Shown: positions 28,162 through 37,296, numbered from the stretch's first letter. The stretch: DNA of 64,000 nt from Candidatus Phycosocius bacilliformis (GCF_003112735.1 NZ_BFBR01000003.1:124001-188000), one strand, 5' to 3'. The notes: generated from the letters alone by a model not told the origin. Translations and numbers: made by a program.

Positions 28162-29841
28162 TTGAGCACCCCTAAAGATCAGAATTTCTTTGATTGCAGC
28201 CTGTTGGCACCCGATGGCCGTATTCTGCAAGATGAGGCGGGTTGGCTTGGCAATCTTTCCCATGAGGTCCGGCTGAACTTGTGCCGGATGGCGGGCCAAT
28301 CCCCTTCTGAAACGAGCTTTGATCTGGTGGAGAGCTCGGGCAATCAGATCTTTCCGGTCGCCATGGCCCAAACAGAAGCAGCCAGCCATTGGGCGATCCC
28401 ACACGCTCGAACAGCCAGGCAAATTGATCCAAGCACAATCTGGGTTTGCCGCCTATCACCCAGTGCGGTCCAGGGTCGACTGGCCCATTTCGCCCAAGCA
28501 TTCGGCTTACCGCCTGCGGTTGGACGGGTCCTGCATGCCCTCTATGTGCATTGCGACGTCAAGAAAGCCGCCCAGATTGCTGGCGTGAGTTTCCATACCG
28601 CGCGGGATTATTTGCAGCAGGCCCGACAGGTGACATGGACGCCTAATCTAGCCCGACTGATCACTTGGTCGGCACTTGGGACTTTGGAAACAGTTGCCCG
28701 CGGGGAAAGTGATCACCCGGCTGGTGCGCTCTTTTCTCTTTCTGCCCGCCAGCGTGACTTGGCTGCCCGGATCGCCGACGGTGCCAGCCGCAGCCAAGCC
28801 GCAGCAGAGCTCGGGATTTCCTATGCAGTTGCCAAAAAGGAATTGGCCGAAATTTACGTCGCGACCGGGGTCAATAATGCCATTGGCTTGGCCAAGGTTC
28901 TGGCAGAATTGCGCAGCTTGGCGATGGCCACAGGCTTGGGTAAGGCTGACGACCCATATCCTCCCCCGCCAAGCCGCACGCTGATAGCGACCGACAAGAC
29001 GGGTCGAAAAATTGTCGCCAGTGATTATGGCCCCCTCGGCGGCAAACCAGTACTGGTCCTCCATAATGGGATGAATTGCCGTGGTGTGGACCGTGCGCTG
29101 GTGGCAGCTTTGCAGAATGCGGGATATCGCCCGATTTCACCAGATCGGCCAGGCTATGGTGACACCGATCCAGCCCCGCCAACCATCCTTGGGGCTGACT
29201 ACTACAAACTCTGCGCGGCCGATCTCATATGCTTGTGCGCCCAGATGGGCTGGGACAGATTGGATGTCATCGCCCATGGACCAACCCCTCTTGTGCTGAC
29301 TTTACTCGAAGAAGCACCGACGCTGGTGCAAGCGGCTGTGGTGGACGCCCCAGAGCCAGATTCAGGTTATGGGGCTGCCGCCCAAGGCATGATCCCAGCT
29401 ATGAAGCGGCATTTTTTTAAGCGGCCTTGGGCGGTGGCTTCAGTTGCGCGCATTCTCACCAATTTGGCCAGTCATGCCCGTCTTGCGACATTGATGCGTG
29501 AATGGACCGCCAACAGTCCCGCTGACCGAGTGGCGATGGAAAACCCAGCTCTTTTGATGGACTTTTACCGCAAGATTCTGCCATTCCGCAGTGGCCAGAT
29601 CGACGGGTTTGTGCGCGAACAAGTCCTTCAAGCAACACTTGGCCCACCCAAAACCAGCTTGCGCGGGGCCGGCGTAACCTTGCTGATCGGCAAGACGGAC
29701 TTCATGCATGATGGGGCAGAAACCCGTGACTATTGGCAAGCTCTTCTACCTGAGGCGCGCATTCACCTGATTGAGGATGCTGGCCGCTTCATTTCCTATT
29801 CCCATCCAGATCGGGTGGTTGAGGCTTTGCTGGCGGCATAG
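28162..29841 (+). CDS. PAS-like/double-HTH regulator fused to a catalytically dead hydrolase fold
   Basis: The 559-residue protein has four parts. Residues about 1-105 look like a divergent PAS sensor. Two LuxR-type helix-turn-helix units follow: 115-155 (Phe-Gly-Leu-Pro-Pro-Ala-Val then Ala-Gly-Val-Ser-Phe-His-Thr-Ala-Arg) and 192-250 (Leu-Ser-Ala-Arg-Gln-Arg-Asp-Leu then Leu-Gly-Ile-Ser-Tyr-Ala-Val-Ala-Lys). Residues about 275-559 have an alpha/beta-hydrolase fold, with the start His301-Asn-Gly303. The nucleophile elbow reads Ala371-His-Gly373-Pro-Thr, so the Ser is Gly; the catalytic His position reads Gly541-Arg542-Phe, so the His is Arg; an Asp (513) remains. A ligand-sensing, non-enzymatic hydrolase domain controlling DNA binding is inferred. 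The start is a TTG at 28162; the first ATG is 28288. Confidence 0.85.
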   Translation: MSTPKDQNFFDCSLLAPDGRILQDEAGWLGNLSHEVRLNLCRMAGQSPSETSFDLVESSGNQIFPVAMAQTEAASHWAIPHARTARQIDPSTIWVCRLSPSAVQGRLAHFAQAFGLPPAVGRVLHALYVHCDVKKAAQIAGVSFHTARDYLQQARQVTWTPNLARLITWSALGTLETVARGESDHPAGALFSLSARQRDLAARIADGASRSQAAAELGISYAVAKKELAEIYVATGVNNAIGLAKVLAELRSLAMATGLGKADDPYPPPPSRTLIATDKTGRKIVASDYGPLGGKPVLVLHNGMNCRGVDRALVAALQNAGYRPISPDRPGYGDTDPAPPTILGADYYKLCAADLICLCAQMGWDRLDVIAHGPTPLVLTLLEEAPTLVQAAVVDAPEPDSGYGAAAQGMIPAMKRHFFKRPWAVASVARILTNLASHARLATLMREWTANSPADRVAMENPALLMDFYRKILPFRSGQIDGFVREQVLQATLGPPKTSLRGAGVTLLIGKTDFMHDGAETRDYWQALLPEARIHLIEDAGRFISYSHPDRVVEALLAA

Positions 29842-29885
29842 GCTTACCCCCCTCAAATGGTGATGGCAAACCACTCCGCGCGTGT

Positions 29886-30752
29886 ATGCTCGCGGTGACA
29901 AATGGACATGACGGTTTGACACACGTACTTTCTGATCCAGTCAAATTGGGTTCGGCTCGAAAGACTGGATTTGGCGATAGGCTATTGGCTGCAACGGTTT
30001 TTGCGCTGTGCTTAACTGGGCTAACCAGCCCAGTCCGTGCCCATGTCGTCGAATATGAAGTCCAAAAACCTGAAGGCGCGCCAGATGGTCTTTGGATGCG
30101 CAGCTATCGAACGTGTGAGATCGTCTCACGCGGCGGGGCCCCCGATGCCAAACTGGTCTGTGGTTACCCGCTCGGCTGGAAGCTGACTGATCGCAGCGGC
30201 AAAGTCCTGTTTCCGAACGAGGGTTTTATCCCCTATCCAGCCACTTGGGCTTTTTCCACCGATGTTGGCGTGATCGATATGGGGCCTGAGCTTTCGGTCC
30301 TCAACTTGACCACATGGACTCACGTGGAATTGGTGTTTGACCGCTTGGAAGCAGTGCCAGCGGCCCTTGGGTTTGAGCTTTTGGCTTGGATTTGGACAAA
30401 AGATCGAGCAGCGGCAGTGGTCATGAACAATGGCCAGCTTTTGCAGCTGCACACCCCGGCCGATTTTGCGACCGCCGAAGCCAATACAGACACGCGATGT
30501 CGGCGGATTGGTATGATTGCAGCACTCGATCTGGGTAATCTGAAGCATCGCCATTGGCATGCCCTCCGGCGCCTGCCGCGCTCTCAGTCTGCCTCCGGGT
30601 CTGGGACATGCCCGGCTGAAGCAAGAGAGATTATTGCAGGACAGGATGACGCGGGCTGGCGCTGGCTTGACCCCGCCACATTATTGCCCCGCGATGAGAC
30701 GGTGTATGCCTCACCGAAAGCAATTTTATCCCAAGCGATCACTAACCCCTGA
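29886..30752 (+). CDS. Exported protein of unknown function
   Basis: The 288-residue protein has a hydrophobic signal segment at 32-52 (Leu-Leu-Ala-Ala-Thr-Val-Phe-Ala, cleavage after Val-Arg-Ala), set behind an unusually long polar N-terminus, so the true start may be further in. The mature part begins His-Val-Val-Glu-Tyr-Glu-Val and has four Cys (in Thr-Cys-Glu, Val-Cys-Gly, Arg-Cys-Arg and Thr-Cys-Pro), perhaps two disulfides. It lies 44 bp after the PAS/HTH/hydrolase gene on the same strand and could be cotranscribed. No family recognised. Confidence 0.7.
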   Translation: MLAVTNGHDGLTHVLSDPVKLGSARKTGFGDRLLAATVFALCLTGLTSPVRAHVVEYEVQKPEGAPDGLWMRSYRTCEIVSRGGAPDAKLVCGYPLGWKLTDRSGKVLFPNEGFIPYPATWAFSTDVGVIDMGPELSVLNLTTWTHVELVFDRLEAVPAALGFELLAWIWTKDRAAAVVMNNGQLLQLHTPADFATAEANTDTRCRRIGMIAALDLGNLKHRHWHALRRLPRSQSASGSGTCPAEAREIIAGQDDAGWRWLDPATLLPRDETVYASPKAILSQAITNP

Positions 30753-31089
30753 AGCATTGAGCATGCCGTCCAGCAGGTCCTCACATGGCATTGAGGTGAG
30801 CCAATCAATCATGAAGCCAATAATGATGTCCAAAGTGTCCGGACCATGGCTACGACTGGGCTGGAACATTGTCCATCGCGTGCCCAAGTTCGTGCGAGCA
30901 GGCCCAAAAGCCGCATGAGGCGCTCTGGCCAACATGGCAGATGACCATATCGGCGTCCAAGGTGATATCCTGACGTTGAAATCCCCACCAACAGGCGCTG
31001 ACCCACCTCTTGTCTTGCCAAGAGCGATGTGCGGAGGTCAGCCTCTGCAAGCGCAGCGAAATTGACCCCTTTGGTCTCAGAGCCTTGGC
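30753..31089. other. 337-bp gap with a short frame encoding His-Glu-Leu-Gly-His
   Basis: No gene is supported. On the minus strand the reading frame of the upstream gene (stop 31090-31092) continues open after its TGA to a TAG near 30850, and that stretch encodes Cys-x-x-His-Glu-Leu-Gly-His, a zinc-peptidase-like motif. There is no good start codon or ribosome site, so chance or gene remnant are both possible. The rest of the gap is featureless to me. Confidence 0.35.
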
Positions 31090-31530
31090 TCAGCTGACAT
31101 TGCAGGCGCGTTGGCGGGAGATGATTTGCTGATAAGCGCGATCTGCCTCTGCTGCGGTTTTGAACGGCATAAAGTGACTGGCTTGACGCGATGAGAAGGT
31201 CTCCATCTCACCGGCTTGAATGCAGGTCTGCTCATTCCGACACGTGATCTTGAGAATGAAGAAGCCCGCCTCTTCGCTTGGCGCGGCAACATGCACATCC
31301 TTCAGCGCAAGCTTCCACCGCCCCCACACAGCATTACGGCCAAAGCTCAGGTCCAGAATGCCATTCTCAAGGGTGGCCTGATGATAGGGTACAAGCCCAT
31401 CTAGCCGCAGGGCTTCAGCACAGGCCAAGGTGCGCTCTTCGGCTTGTGTTGCTGCCAAAGTGCTGCTGGGGACAACCACCAACAGACACACTCCGGCCAT
31501 CCATCGCTGAACCATATGTCGACTGATCAT
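31090..31530 (-). CDS. Small exported protein, unknown function
   Basis: A 146-residue protein with a signal peptide (Trp-Met-Ala-Gly-Val-Cys-Leu-Leu-Val-Val-Val, cleavage near Thr-Leu-Ala-Ala at about 27). The mature domain is short with four Cys (two near the middle: Ile-Thr-Cys-Arg-Asn-Glu-Gln-Thr-Cys). AGGAGGAT lies 7 nt before ATG 31530, fixing the start. It lies downstream of another exported protein gene, overlap avoided by this start, so they are probably an operon. Family not recognised. Confidence 0.72.
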   Translation of the reverse strand: MISRHMVQRWMAGVCLLVVVPSSTLAATQAEERTLACAEALRLDGLVPYHQATLENGILDLSFGRNAVWGRWKLALKDVHVAAPSEEAGFFILKITCRNEQTCIQAGEMETFSSRQASHFMPFKTAAEADRAYQQIISRQRACNVS

Positions 31531-31562
31531 GTCGGGTATCCTCCTGCTTCTAGGCGGGGCCC

Positions 31563-32339
31563 TCATGGCGGACTGGCTGCAGTCAGGGCATCGCCATGGG
31601 GAATGTCGCGCGGCTTTTGGCGATAATATGACTCCAGCACATAATAGAGTTCGCTGGGTTGGCTGTCGGGTCCCAAATGCTCAAGCATCACCGACCAAGT
31701 CGCATGATAGCGCAACAATGGCTCGGCCGTATCACTGGGCATTTCCGCCACTTGCACGCTTTCGGTACCCCTGACAGTGATGTCGCGTGCTTGGCCATAA
31801 AGAGGATTGCTGGCCCGCTGCCGCCCCTTCACGCCAGGTCCATAGGGGTCGGGCCCATTGAGCGGAATCAACGTCGTTTCAGGCGGCAAAGGCCGAAAAA
31901 GATCGGGGCCATCCTTCAGCATCTGGTCGATCAGAGCCACTGCGTCGGCATGCGCGCGTGTAAAAGCCCGGCTCTTGTCGCGCGTTTGGGCAGTCAAGGT
32001 CACCGAGCAATAATCCGCCTTGCCCTCAAACACATTAATGGTGATGGTGCCTTCAGGCAGAATACGCATCATGCGGATCAGATTGTGGCCGGGGATCGCA
32101 GTGGGCCAGGGCAGTGTTTCCTCGGCAGTGGGCTCGCGATAGCCGTCATTCTGGAGAAGCGCGCTGCGGCGCAAATCCTCCTGGCCACCACCGATCATCC
32201 AGGCTTCACAATGATTGGCATAGGCCTCTCGCGCGGCTTGCACATAGGCCGAATTGTCTGGCGGGGTTTGCGCCCCGGCCACACCCGCCATGCCCGACAA
32301 TCCCCCCAGCCAGATCGCATATTTCCGCACCGCTCTCAT
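31563..32339 (-). CDS. Exported protein, unknown function
   Basis: A 258-residue protein with a signal peptide ending Gly-Val-Ala-Gly-Ala (about 24). The mature part contains Asn-His-Cys-Glu-Ala-Trp-Met-Ile-Gly-Gly-Gly-Gln-Glu and later Tyr-Cys-Ser-Val-Thr-Leu. AAGGAA lies 8 nt before the ATG at 32339; the TTG directly before it (32342) is not needed. First gene of a minus-strand pair with the 146-residue exported protein, 221 bp from the divergent kup operon. Family not recognised. Confidence 0.78.
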   Translation of the reverse strand: MRAVRKYAIWLGGLSGMAGVAGAQTPPDNSAYVQAAREAYANHCEAWMIGGGQEDLRRSALLQNDGYREPTAEETLPWPTAIPGHNLIRMMRILPEGTITINVFEGKADYCSVTLTAQTRDKSRAFTRAHADAVALIDQMLKDGPDLFRPLPPETTLIPLNGPDPYGPGVKGRQRASNPLYGQARDITVRGTESVQVAEMPSDTAEPLLRYHATWSVMLEHLGPDSQPSELYYVLESYYRQKPRDIPHGDALTAASPP

Positions 32340-32560
32340 CAAGGTTCCTTGCGCGACATAGGCCCAAAATGGCCAAAGGCTATCGCCTTACCATGAGCTG
32401 TCATCGCCATTTGAGGGGTATTGGCTGGAAGAGGTGGGATTAGCATGTCCCGGCTTCCTTACCAGCGACTTTATGGTTTCTTTATTACCAGATCCCGATT
32501 TCACATGGAAGCTTTACGCGGTCCCATGGTCTGGCTCTCTGGCCGTTCCGGAGACCTTCA

Positions 32561-34492
32561 ATGACAAACCAACGCCCATCTCCTGCCGATGGATCAAGAG
32601 CGCCCAAACCTCAACATACAGCCATTCTGACCATTGGTGCCATTGGTGTGGTCTTTGGCGATATTGGTACCAGTCCACTATATGCCTTTCGCGAAGCTTT
32701 GGCCCAAGCTGCCGGTGGCGGCATCACGCAGGCGGAAATCTTTGGCGTGCTAAGTTTGGCTCTTTGGGCATTGATCTTGGTGGTCACGGTCAAATATGTC
32801 AGTTTTCTTATGCGCGCCGATAATCATGGCGAAGGGGGCGTTTTGTCGCTCATGGCTTTGGCGCGTCGAGCAACAGGCGGCAGATGGGCCTTTGTCACTT
32901 TGCTCGGAGCCATGGGCGCAGCCTTATTCTATGGTGATGCCATTCTCACTCCGGCGCTGTCGGTTCTTTCCGCTGTGGAGGGCTTAAAATCAGTCCCAGC
33001 TGTCGCGCCGCTATTGAGCCATAACATGATTATAGCCATGGCCATTGCCTTGCTTGTCGTCCTGTTCTTGATCCAAAGCTCAGGAACGGCAGCTGTTGCG
33101 GGCTGGTTCGGGCCAATCTGCGTAGTTTGGTTTCTAGCCATAGGGACGGTCGGACTTTTCAACATGCTGGCAGCGCCACAAATCCTGTCAGCATTAAATC
33201 CGATGTACGGAATCGAGTTTCTGCTGACCCACGGCAAAGTAGGACTCCTTGTCATGGGCGCGGTTTTTCTGACCGTAACGGGGGCGGAAGCGCTGACAGC
33301 CGATATGGGTCATTTTGGCCGTTTCCCGATCCAACTTGGCTGGTATCTGCTCGTGTTCCCTTCACTAACCCTGAACTACTTCGGGCAAGGTGCATTCGCG
33401 CTATTGCAACTTGAAGCCGCCGCCGCCCAAGGACTTAACCTACAGCCAGCCGACTGGTTCTTTCTGATGACCCCGGAATGGTTCAGACTGACGATGGTGG
33501 GCCTGGCCACAGCGGCCACCATCATCGCAAGTCAGGCCGTCATCACCGGTGCCTTTTCCTTGACCCAGCAAGCTGTCCTTTTGGGCCTGCTGCCGCGCAT
33601 GACGCTGCGCCAAACCAGTGCCAGCCATTCGGGTCAAATCTACCTGCCTGCGATCAACTGGTTATTGGCCCTAGGTGTTTTGATCCTGATCCTAAGCTTC
33701 CAAACATCGTCCAAGATGGCTGCTGCGTATGGTATTGCCGTGACCGGCACCATGGTTGTGACCACAATGCTGGCCTTTTTGGTCGTATGGAAATTGTGGC
33801 AGTGGTCATTGGTCAAGGCTGTGGCAATCATTCTGCCGCTCTTGGCTCTGGACATGTTTTTCTTCGGGGCGAACATCCTGCGCGTGGCCGAAGGTGGCTG
33901 GGTACCGCTTGTCGTGGGCCTGTTGATAGCCGGCCTGATCGGGATTTGGGCACGCGGGCGGGCATTTCTTGCCGCTCAAGCGAGCCGTGAGACGGTTAAG
34001 ACAAGTGATTTGGTGACTAATCTCGCCAAGACTCCCATCCCCACTGCTCGCGGTACCGCAGTCTTTCTCACAGCGGATCCTGAGCTTGCCCCACCAGCAC
34101 TTCTACACAACCTAAAGCACAATCAGGTTTTGCATCAAAACAACATCCTATTGACAGTGCGCACGTCAACTGAACCCCATGTGGCATCGAACAAGCGCCT
34201 GATTGTTGAATGCTTAGATGAGCGCTTTTCTCGCGCCACCTTGCATTATGGCTACATGGAAAGCCCAGATGTACCAACTGATTTGCATCGAGATGGGCAG
34301 GTCCCGATCCCTGCACACGGCATTTCATTCTTTGTCAGTCGCAACAGTCTGGCACCAAGCGCTGAGGTAGGCCTACCCTTGTGGCAAGCAGTTATTTATA
34401 GTTTCCTGCACCGCAATGCTGCAGATCCAACCGCCTTCTTCCAAATTCCTCCTGACCGCGTTGTGGAACTGGGCTCTCGGGTGCGGGTTTGA
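32561..34492 (+). CDS. kup: Low-affinity potassium transporter Kup
   Basis: Kup imports K+ with protons in the inner membrane. The 643-residue length is usual. The N-terminal signature Gly-Val-Val-Phe-Gly-Asp-Ile-Gly-Thr-Ser-Pro-Leu-Tyr-Ala-Phe (28-42) and Asp-Asn-His-Gly-Glu-Gly-Gly (87-93) are exact, about twelve membrane segments follow, and a cytoplasmic domain ends the chain. It is first in a kup-kdpD-kdpE unit: the next gene starts inside its stop codon (TGATG). Confidence 0.97.
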   Translation: MTNQRPSPADGSRAPKPQHTAILTIGAIGVVFGDIGTSPLYAFREALAQAAGGGITQAEIFGVLSLALWALILVVTVKYVSFLMRADNHGEGGVLSLMALARRATGGRWAFVTLLGAMGAALFYGDAILTPALSVLSAVEGLKSVPAVAPLLSHNMIIAMAIALLVVLFLIQSSGTAAVAGWFGPICVVWFLAIGTVGLFNMLAAPQILSALNPMYGIEFLLTHGKVGLLVMGAVFLTVTGAEALTADMGHFGRFPIQLGWYLLVFPSLTLNYFGQGAFALLQLEAAAAQGLNLQPADWFFLMTPEWFRLTMVGLATAATIIASQAVITGAFSLTQQAVLLGLLPRMTLRQTSASHSGQIYLPAINWLLALGVLILILSFQTSSKMAAAYGIAVTGTMVVTTMLAFLVVWKLWQWSLVKAVAIILPLLALDMFFFGANILRVAEGGWVPLVVGLLIAGLIGIWARGRAFLAAQASRETVKTSDLVTNLAKTPIPTARGTAVFLTADPELAPPALLHNLKHNQVLHQNNILLTVRTSTEPHVASNKRLIVECLDERFSRATLHYGYMESPDVPTDLHRDGQVPIPAHGISFFVSRNSLAPSAEVGLPLWQAVIYSFLHRNAADPTAFFQIPPDRVVELGSRVRV

Positions 34493-35931
34493 TGATGCCT
34501 GATCTTCGAGCCAAAAGTGCTGACCGAACAATTTCGCTTGGCTTTGCTCTACTTATCACTTTCGGTCTCGGTTGGGCTGGAATCATATGGCCTAACTTGG
34601 GCACTGCCAATCTCGCGCTTCTTCTCCTGATCCCAGTTGTCTTGGCGGCCTCTGGTGGCGGAAGAGTTTTGGGTCTTGGATTAGCTATCCTGGCTGGAGC
34701 GGTCTTTAACTTTGTTGCGCTTGAGCCACGGCTCACCTTCGCGATCGCTAAGTCAGGGGATCTGGTGACTTTGGGGGTATATGTGCTGGTTGCTGTTGTA
34801 GCCGCATCTGTCTCCGCTCGCCTTGCAGCCGCGGGCGACCGCGCAAGGGAGGATGCAACCGACAGCGCATTGTTTTCGGCAATGACCCATCAGCTTCTCT
34901 CAGCTAGTACACGAGAGCTGATTATTGAAGTTGCCGTCCGCGCGGTTACAAATTGCACGTCTTTCGGTTGTGCCATTGCAGAAACCAATCACGATCTCGC
35001 CCCACCCGGCAGTCAAGATGAGGCCGCCGCCCGCTGGGCCATTGTTCATCGAGACGTCACCGGACGCGGATTACCTCTGTTTTCAGATGCCTCAGCTATT
35101 TATGTCGCCGCTCGCACAGGCCGTCGGGCTCTTCTGGCTCGGATTGACGGTGCTGGTTTGCCCGATGCGCGCCTTGGCTTAGTTAGAAAGATAATCGATG
35201 AAGCGGCAGACGCGCTCGATCGGATAGAACTTGCGGCGCGGATGGAGGCTGACCAACGCAAAGCAGATGCACAAACCATGCGCCGAGCAATTTTTGCTTC
35301 CATTGGCCACGATTTGCGCACCCCAATGACGGCGCTTCGGGCTGGCCTTGAAGGTTTGAGCGGCCATGATCCAACCCAAACCGAACTCTTGCGCGCCGAT
35401 GCTCTCCGTCTTGAGCGCACACTGCACAATTTGCTTGAGCTCGCTCGGCTTGAGGTCAACGATCGATTACCGATCGTCTGCAGCATTGACTTAACCGACA
35501 CAATTGATGCAGCGATTGATGCATTGCCAGTCACGACAAAGGATCGAGTCCATATCTGGATTGGAGACGAGACCCCACTCATTCAAAGCGACCCCATTAT
35601 GCTCCACCATATTGTCGTCAATCTTTTGGAAAATGCGGCGAAATACAGCCCGGCATCAAGCAATATAGAGGTGCGAGCTGAATCGGCGGATGGGGGTGCG
35701 AGGCTTGTCATTCTGGATGAGGGCCCAGGAATTGATGACGATGTGGCCGATTTATTTGGTCTGTTCAGACGTGGGACACATGGGGACCGGGCACCAGGGT
35801 TAGGGGTTGGACTTTCGGTGGTGGATGCATTCGCCCGTGCCTTGGGGCACATTGTAACGGTTAGAAACCGACCAACAGGAACAGGCGCAGAATTTGTTGT
35901 GGAGTTTTACGGCGAGCCGCCAAAGTCATGA
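34492..35931 (+). CDS. kdpD: KdpD-like sensor histidine kinase lacking the N-terminal domain
   Basis: KdpD senses K+ or osmotic state and phosphorylates KdpE. This 479-residue version has the KdpD membrane region (DUF4118, four segments at about 14-110), a GAF-like linker and the kinase core: His273 in Ser-Ile-Gly-His-Asp-Leu-Arg-Thr-Pro, the N box Leu-Leu-Glu-Asn-Ala-Ala-Lys-Tyr, and Gly-rich loops Asp-Glu-Gly-Pro-Gly and Gly-Leu-Gly-Val-Gly. The cytoplasmic KdpD/Usp N-terminal half of E. coli KdpD (about 895 residues in total) is missing. The ATG overlaps the kup stop, so its likely role is K+ control of kup. The gene looks less GC-rich than its neighbours. Confidence 0.9.
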   Translation: MMPDLRAKSADRTISLGFALLITFGLGWAGIIWPNLGTANLALLLLIPVVLAASGGGRVLGLGLAILAGAVFNFVALEPRLTFAIAKSGDLVTLGVYVLVAVVAASVSARLAAAGDRAREDATDSALFSAMTHQLLSASTRELIIEVAVRAVTNCTSFGCAIAETNHDLAPPGSQDEAAARWAIVHRDVTGRGLPLFSDASAIYVAARTGRRALLARIDGAGLPDARLGLVRKIIDEAADALDRIELAARMEADQRKADAQTMRRAIFASIGHDLRTPMTALRAGLEGLSGHDPTQTELLRADALRLERTLHNLLELARLEVNDRLPIVCSIDLTDTIDAAIDALPVTTKDRVHIWIGDETPLIQSDPIMLHHIVVNLLENAAKYSPASSNIEVRAESADGGARLVILDEGPGIDDDVADLFGLFRRGTHGDRAPGLGVGLSVVDAFARALGHIVTVRNRPTGTGAEFVVEFYGEPPKS

Positions 35932-36629
35932 GCGCCGCCATCCTCATTGTCGATGACGAGGCCCACATCTTGAGGTTATTGCGGGCAGTAGTTGAGCGAG
36001 GTGGACATCACGTTGTTACAGCCACAAATGGGCGTGAAGCGCTTCATCTTGCCCGCACGTCCTCCCCGCCTGTGGCATTGCTTGATCTTGGTTTGCCAGA
36101 CAGGGATGGAATTGAGCTCGTAAAGCAATTTACAGATTTGGGAATAAGTGTCATCGTGGTGTCTGCACGAGACGACATCAGCGAGAAGATTGCCGCCCTT
36201 GACCTCGGTGCGGCTGATTATGTTGTTAAACCATTTGATACCGATGAGCTCTTGGCTAGACTGCGCGCGACATTACGAAGCCGCACACCGCAAAGACGTC
36301 GCGTTGATGTGCTTCAGCTGGGTGATGTGAGGCTTGATCTTGGAGCGCGTCGCATCCAGCGCAATCAGTCAGAAGTCCACCTCGCTCCGAAAGAATATGC
36401 GCTTCTCGATTTGCTAGCCCGGCATGCAGGAAGGGTGTTGACTCACGCGCAATTGCTGCGTGAGGTTTGGGGGCCGGCACACGAAAAGGACATCGAATAC
36501 TTGCGGGTCGCCGTCCGCGCGATACGACAGAAAATCGAGCCAGTTCCTTCCCGTCCGACCTTCATAAGAAATGAACCCGGAATTGGCTATCGCCTCATGG
36601 TACCAGAAGCGCCGGCGGAAGGCCTCTAA
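35928..36629 (+). CDS. kdpE: KdpE-like OmpR/PhoB-family response regulator
   Basis: The 233-residue protein has a receiver domain with the acidic pair Asp9-Asp10, phospho-acceptor Asp53, Ser79 and Lys101, then a winged-helix DNA-binding domain (about 130-230) with Pro-Lys-Glu-Tyr-Ala-Leu-Leu and Asp-Ile-Glu-Tyr-Leu-Arg-Val. It overlaps the kinase gene by 4 nt, so the pair is a cognate two-component system. Target promoters are not visible here; the kup operon itself is the natural candidate because no kdpFABC pump genes are present. Confidence 0.95.
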   Translation: MSAAILIVDDEAHILRLLRAVVERGGHHVVTATNGREALHLARTSSPPVALLDLGLPDRDGIELVKQFTDLGISVIVVSARDDISEKIAALDLGAADYVVKPFDTDELLARLRATLRSRTPQRRRVDVLQLGDVRLDLGARRIQRNQSEVHLAPKEYALLDLLARHAGRVLTHAQLLREVWGPAHEKDIEYLRVAVRAIRQKIEPVPSRPTFIRNEPGIGYRLMVPEAPAEGL

Positions 36630-36690
36630 AGGTCATTTTGGATCAGTCGGGCGCTCGTTTCACGGGTTTGGGCTGAGCTGGCTTTCAGGC

Positions 36691-37296
36691 TCAGATCGCT
36701 GCATCAATCTGGGCTTCTGCCTGCGCAATGGCGAATGGTGCGTCCCAGGCCACGCCCTCGGCGCGCAAGACGGTTACGTCAGGAATTCCAAAGAACACCA
36801 TCATATGACGCAGATAGGGGGCAAGGAAATCCTCCACCTCTTGCGGGCCTGAGGTATAAATGCCCCCGCTGGACAGTAGGAAAACAGCCGAACGTGCATG
36901 GGCCAAACCCTGTCGCTTGCCATCAATATAGGCAAACGTCATGCCGGGACGACTGACATGGTCAATCCAGGCCTTCAAAGGTGTTGGCACGGTGTAATTA
37001 TGAATGGGTGTCGCCACGATCAATGTGTCGGCAGCCTGAAATTCGCCAACCAATTGATCAGACACATCAAGCTCGCGCGCCTGTTCTGGCGTACGGGCAT
37101 CCGGCGGCAGGAACATGGCGGTGATGAATTCCGCACTGAGATTGGGCAAGGCATTTTCCGGCAAGGTCAAGTCGCGGATCGTCAAGGTTTCATCAGGAAA
37201 CCTGACCTTCCGGCGGGCAAGATATCGATCGAGCATGGCCCGAGAAACGGAGGCAGCACCATTCGGGCTGGCGATGAGAACAAGAGCATGGGCCAT
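36691..37296 (-). CDS. azoR: FMN-dependent NADH azoreductase (flavodoxin fold)
   Basis: AzoR-type enzymes reduce azo compounds and quinones with NADH through bound FMN. The 201-residue protein has the FMN phosphate loop near the N-terminus (Ser-Pro-Asn-Gly-Ala-Ala-Ser-Val-Ser), Pro-Ile-His-Asn-Tyr-Thr-Val-Pro-Thr-Pro-Leu-Lys-Ala-Trp-Ile-Asp and Gly-Met-Thr-Phe-Ala-Tyr, all family landmarks. It is 79 bp downstream of the short-chain dehydrogenase on the same strand, so both may respond to the same TetR regulator. Confidence 0.9.
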   Translation of the reverse strand: MAHALVLIASPNGAASVSRAMLDRYLARRKVRFPDETLTIRDLTLPENALPNLSAEFITAMFLPPDARTPEQARELDVSDQLVGEFQAADTLIVATPIHNYTVPTPLKAWIDHVSRPGMTFAYIDGKRQGLAHARSAVFLLSSGGIYTSGPQEVEDFLAPYLRHMMVFFGIPDVTVLRAEGVAWDAPFAIAQAEAQIDAAI

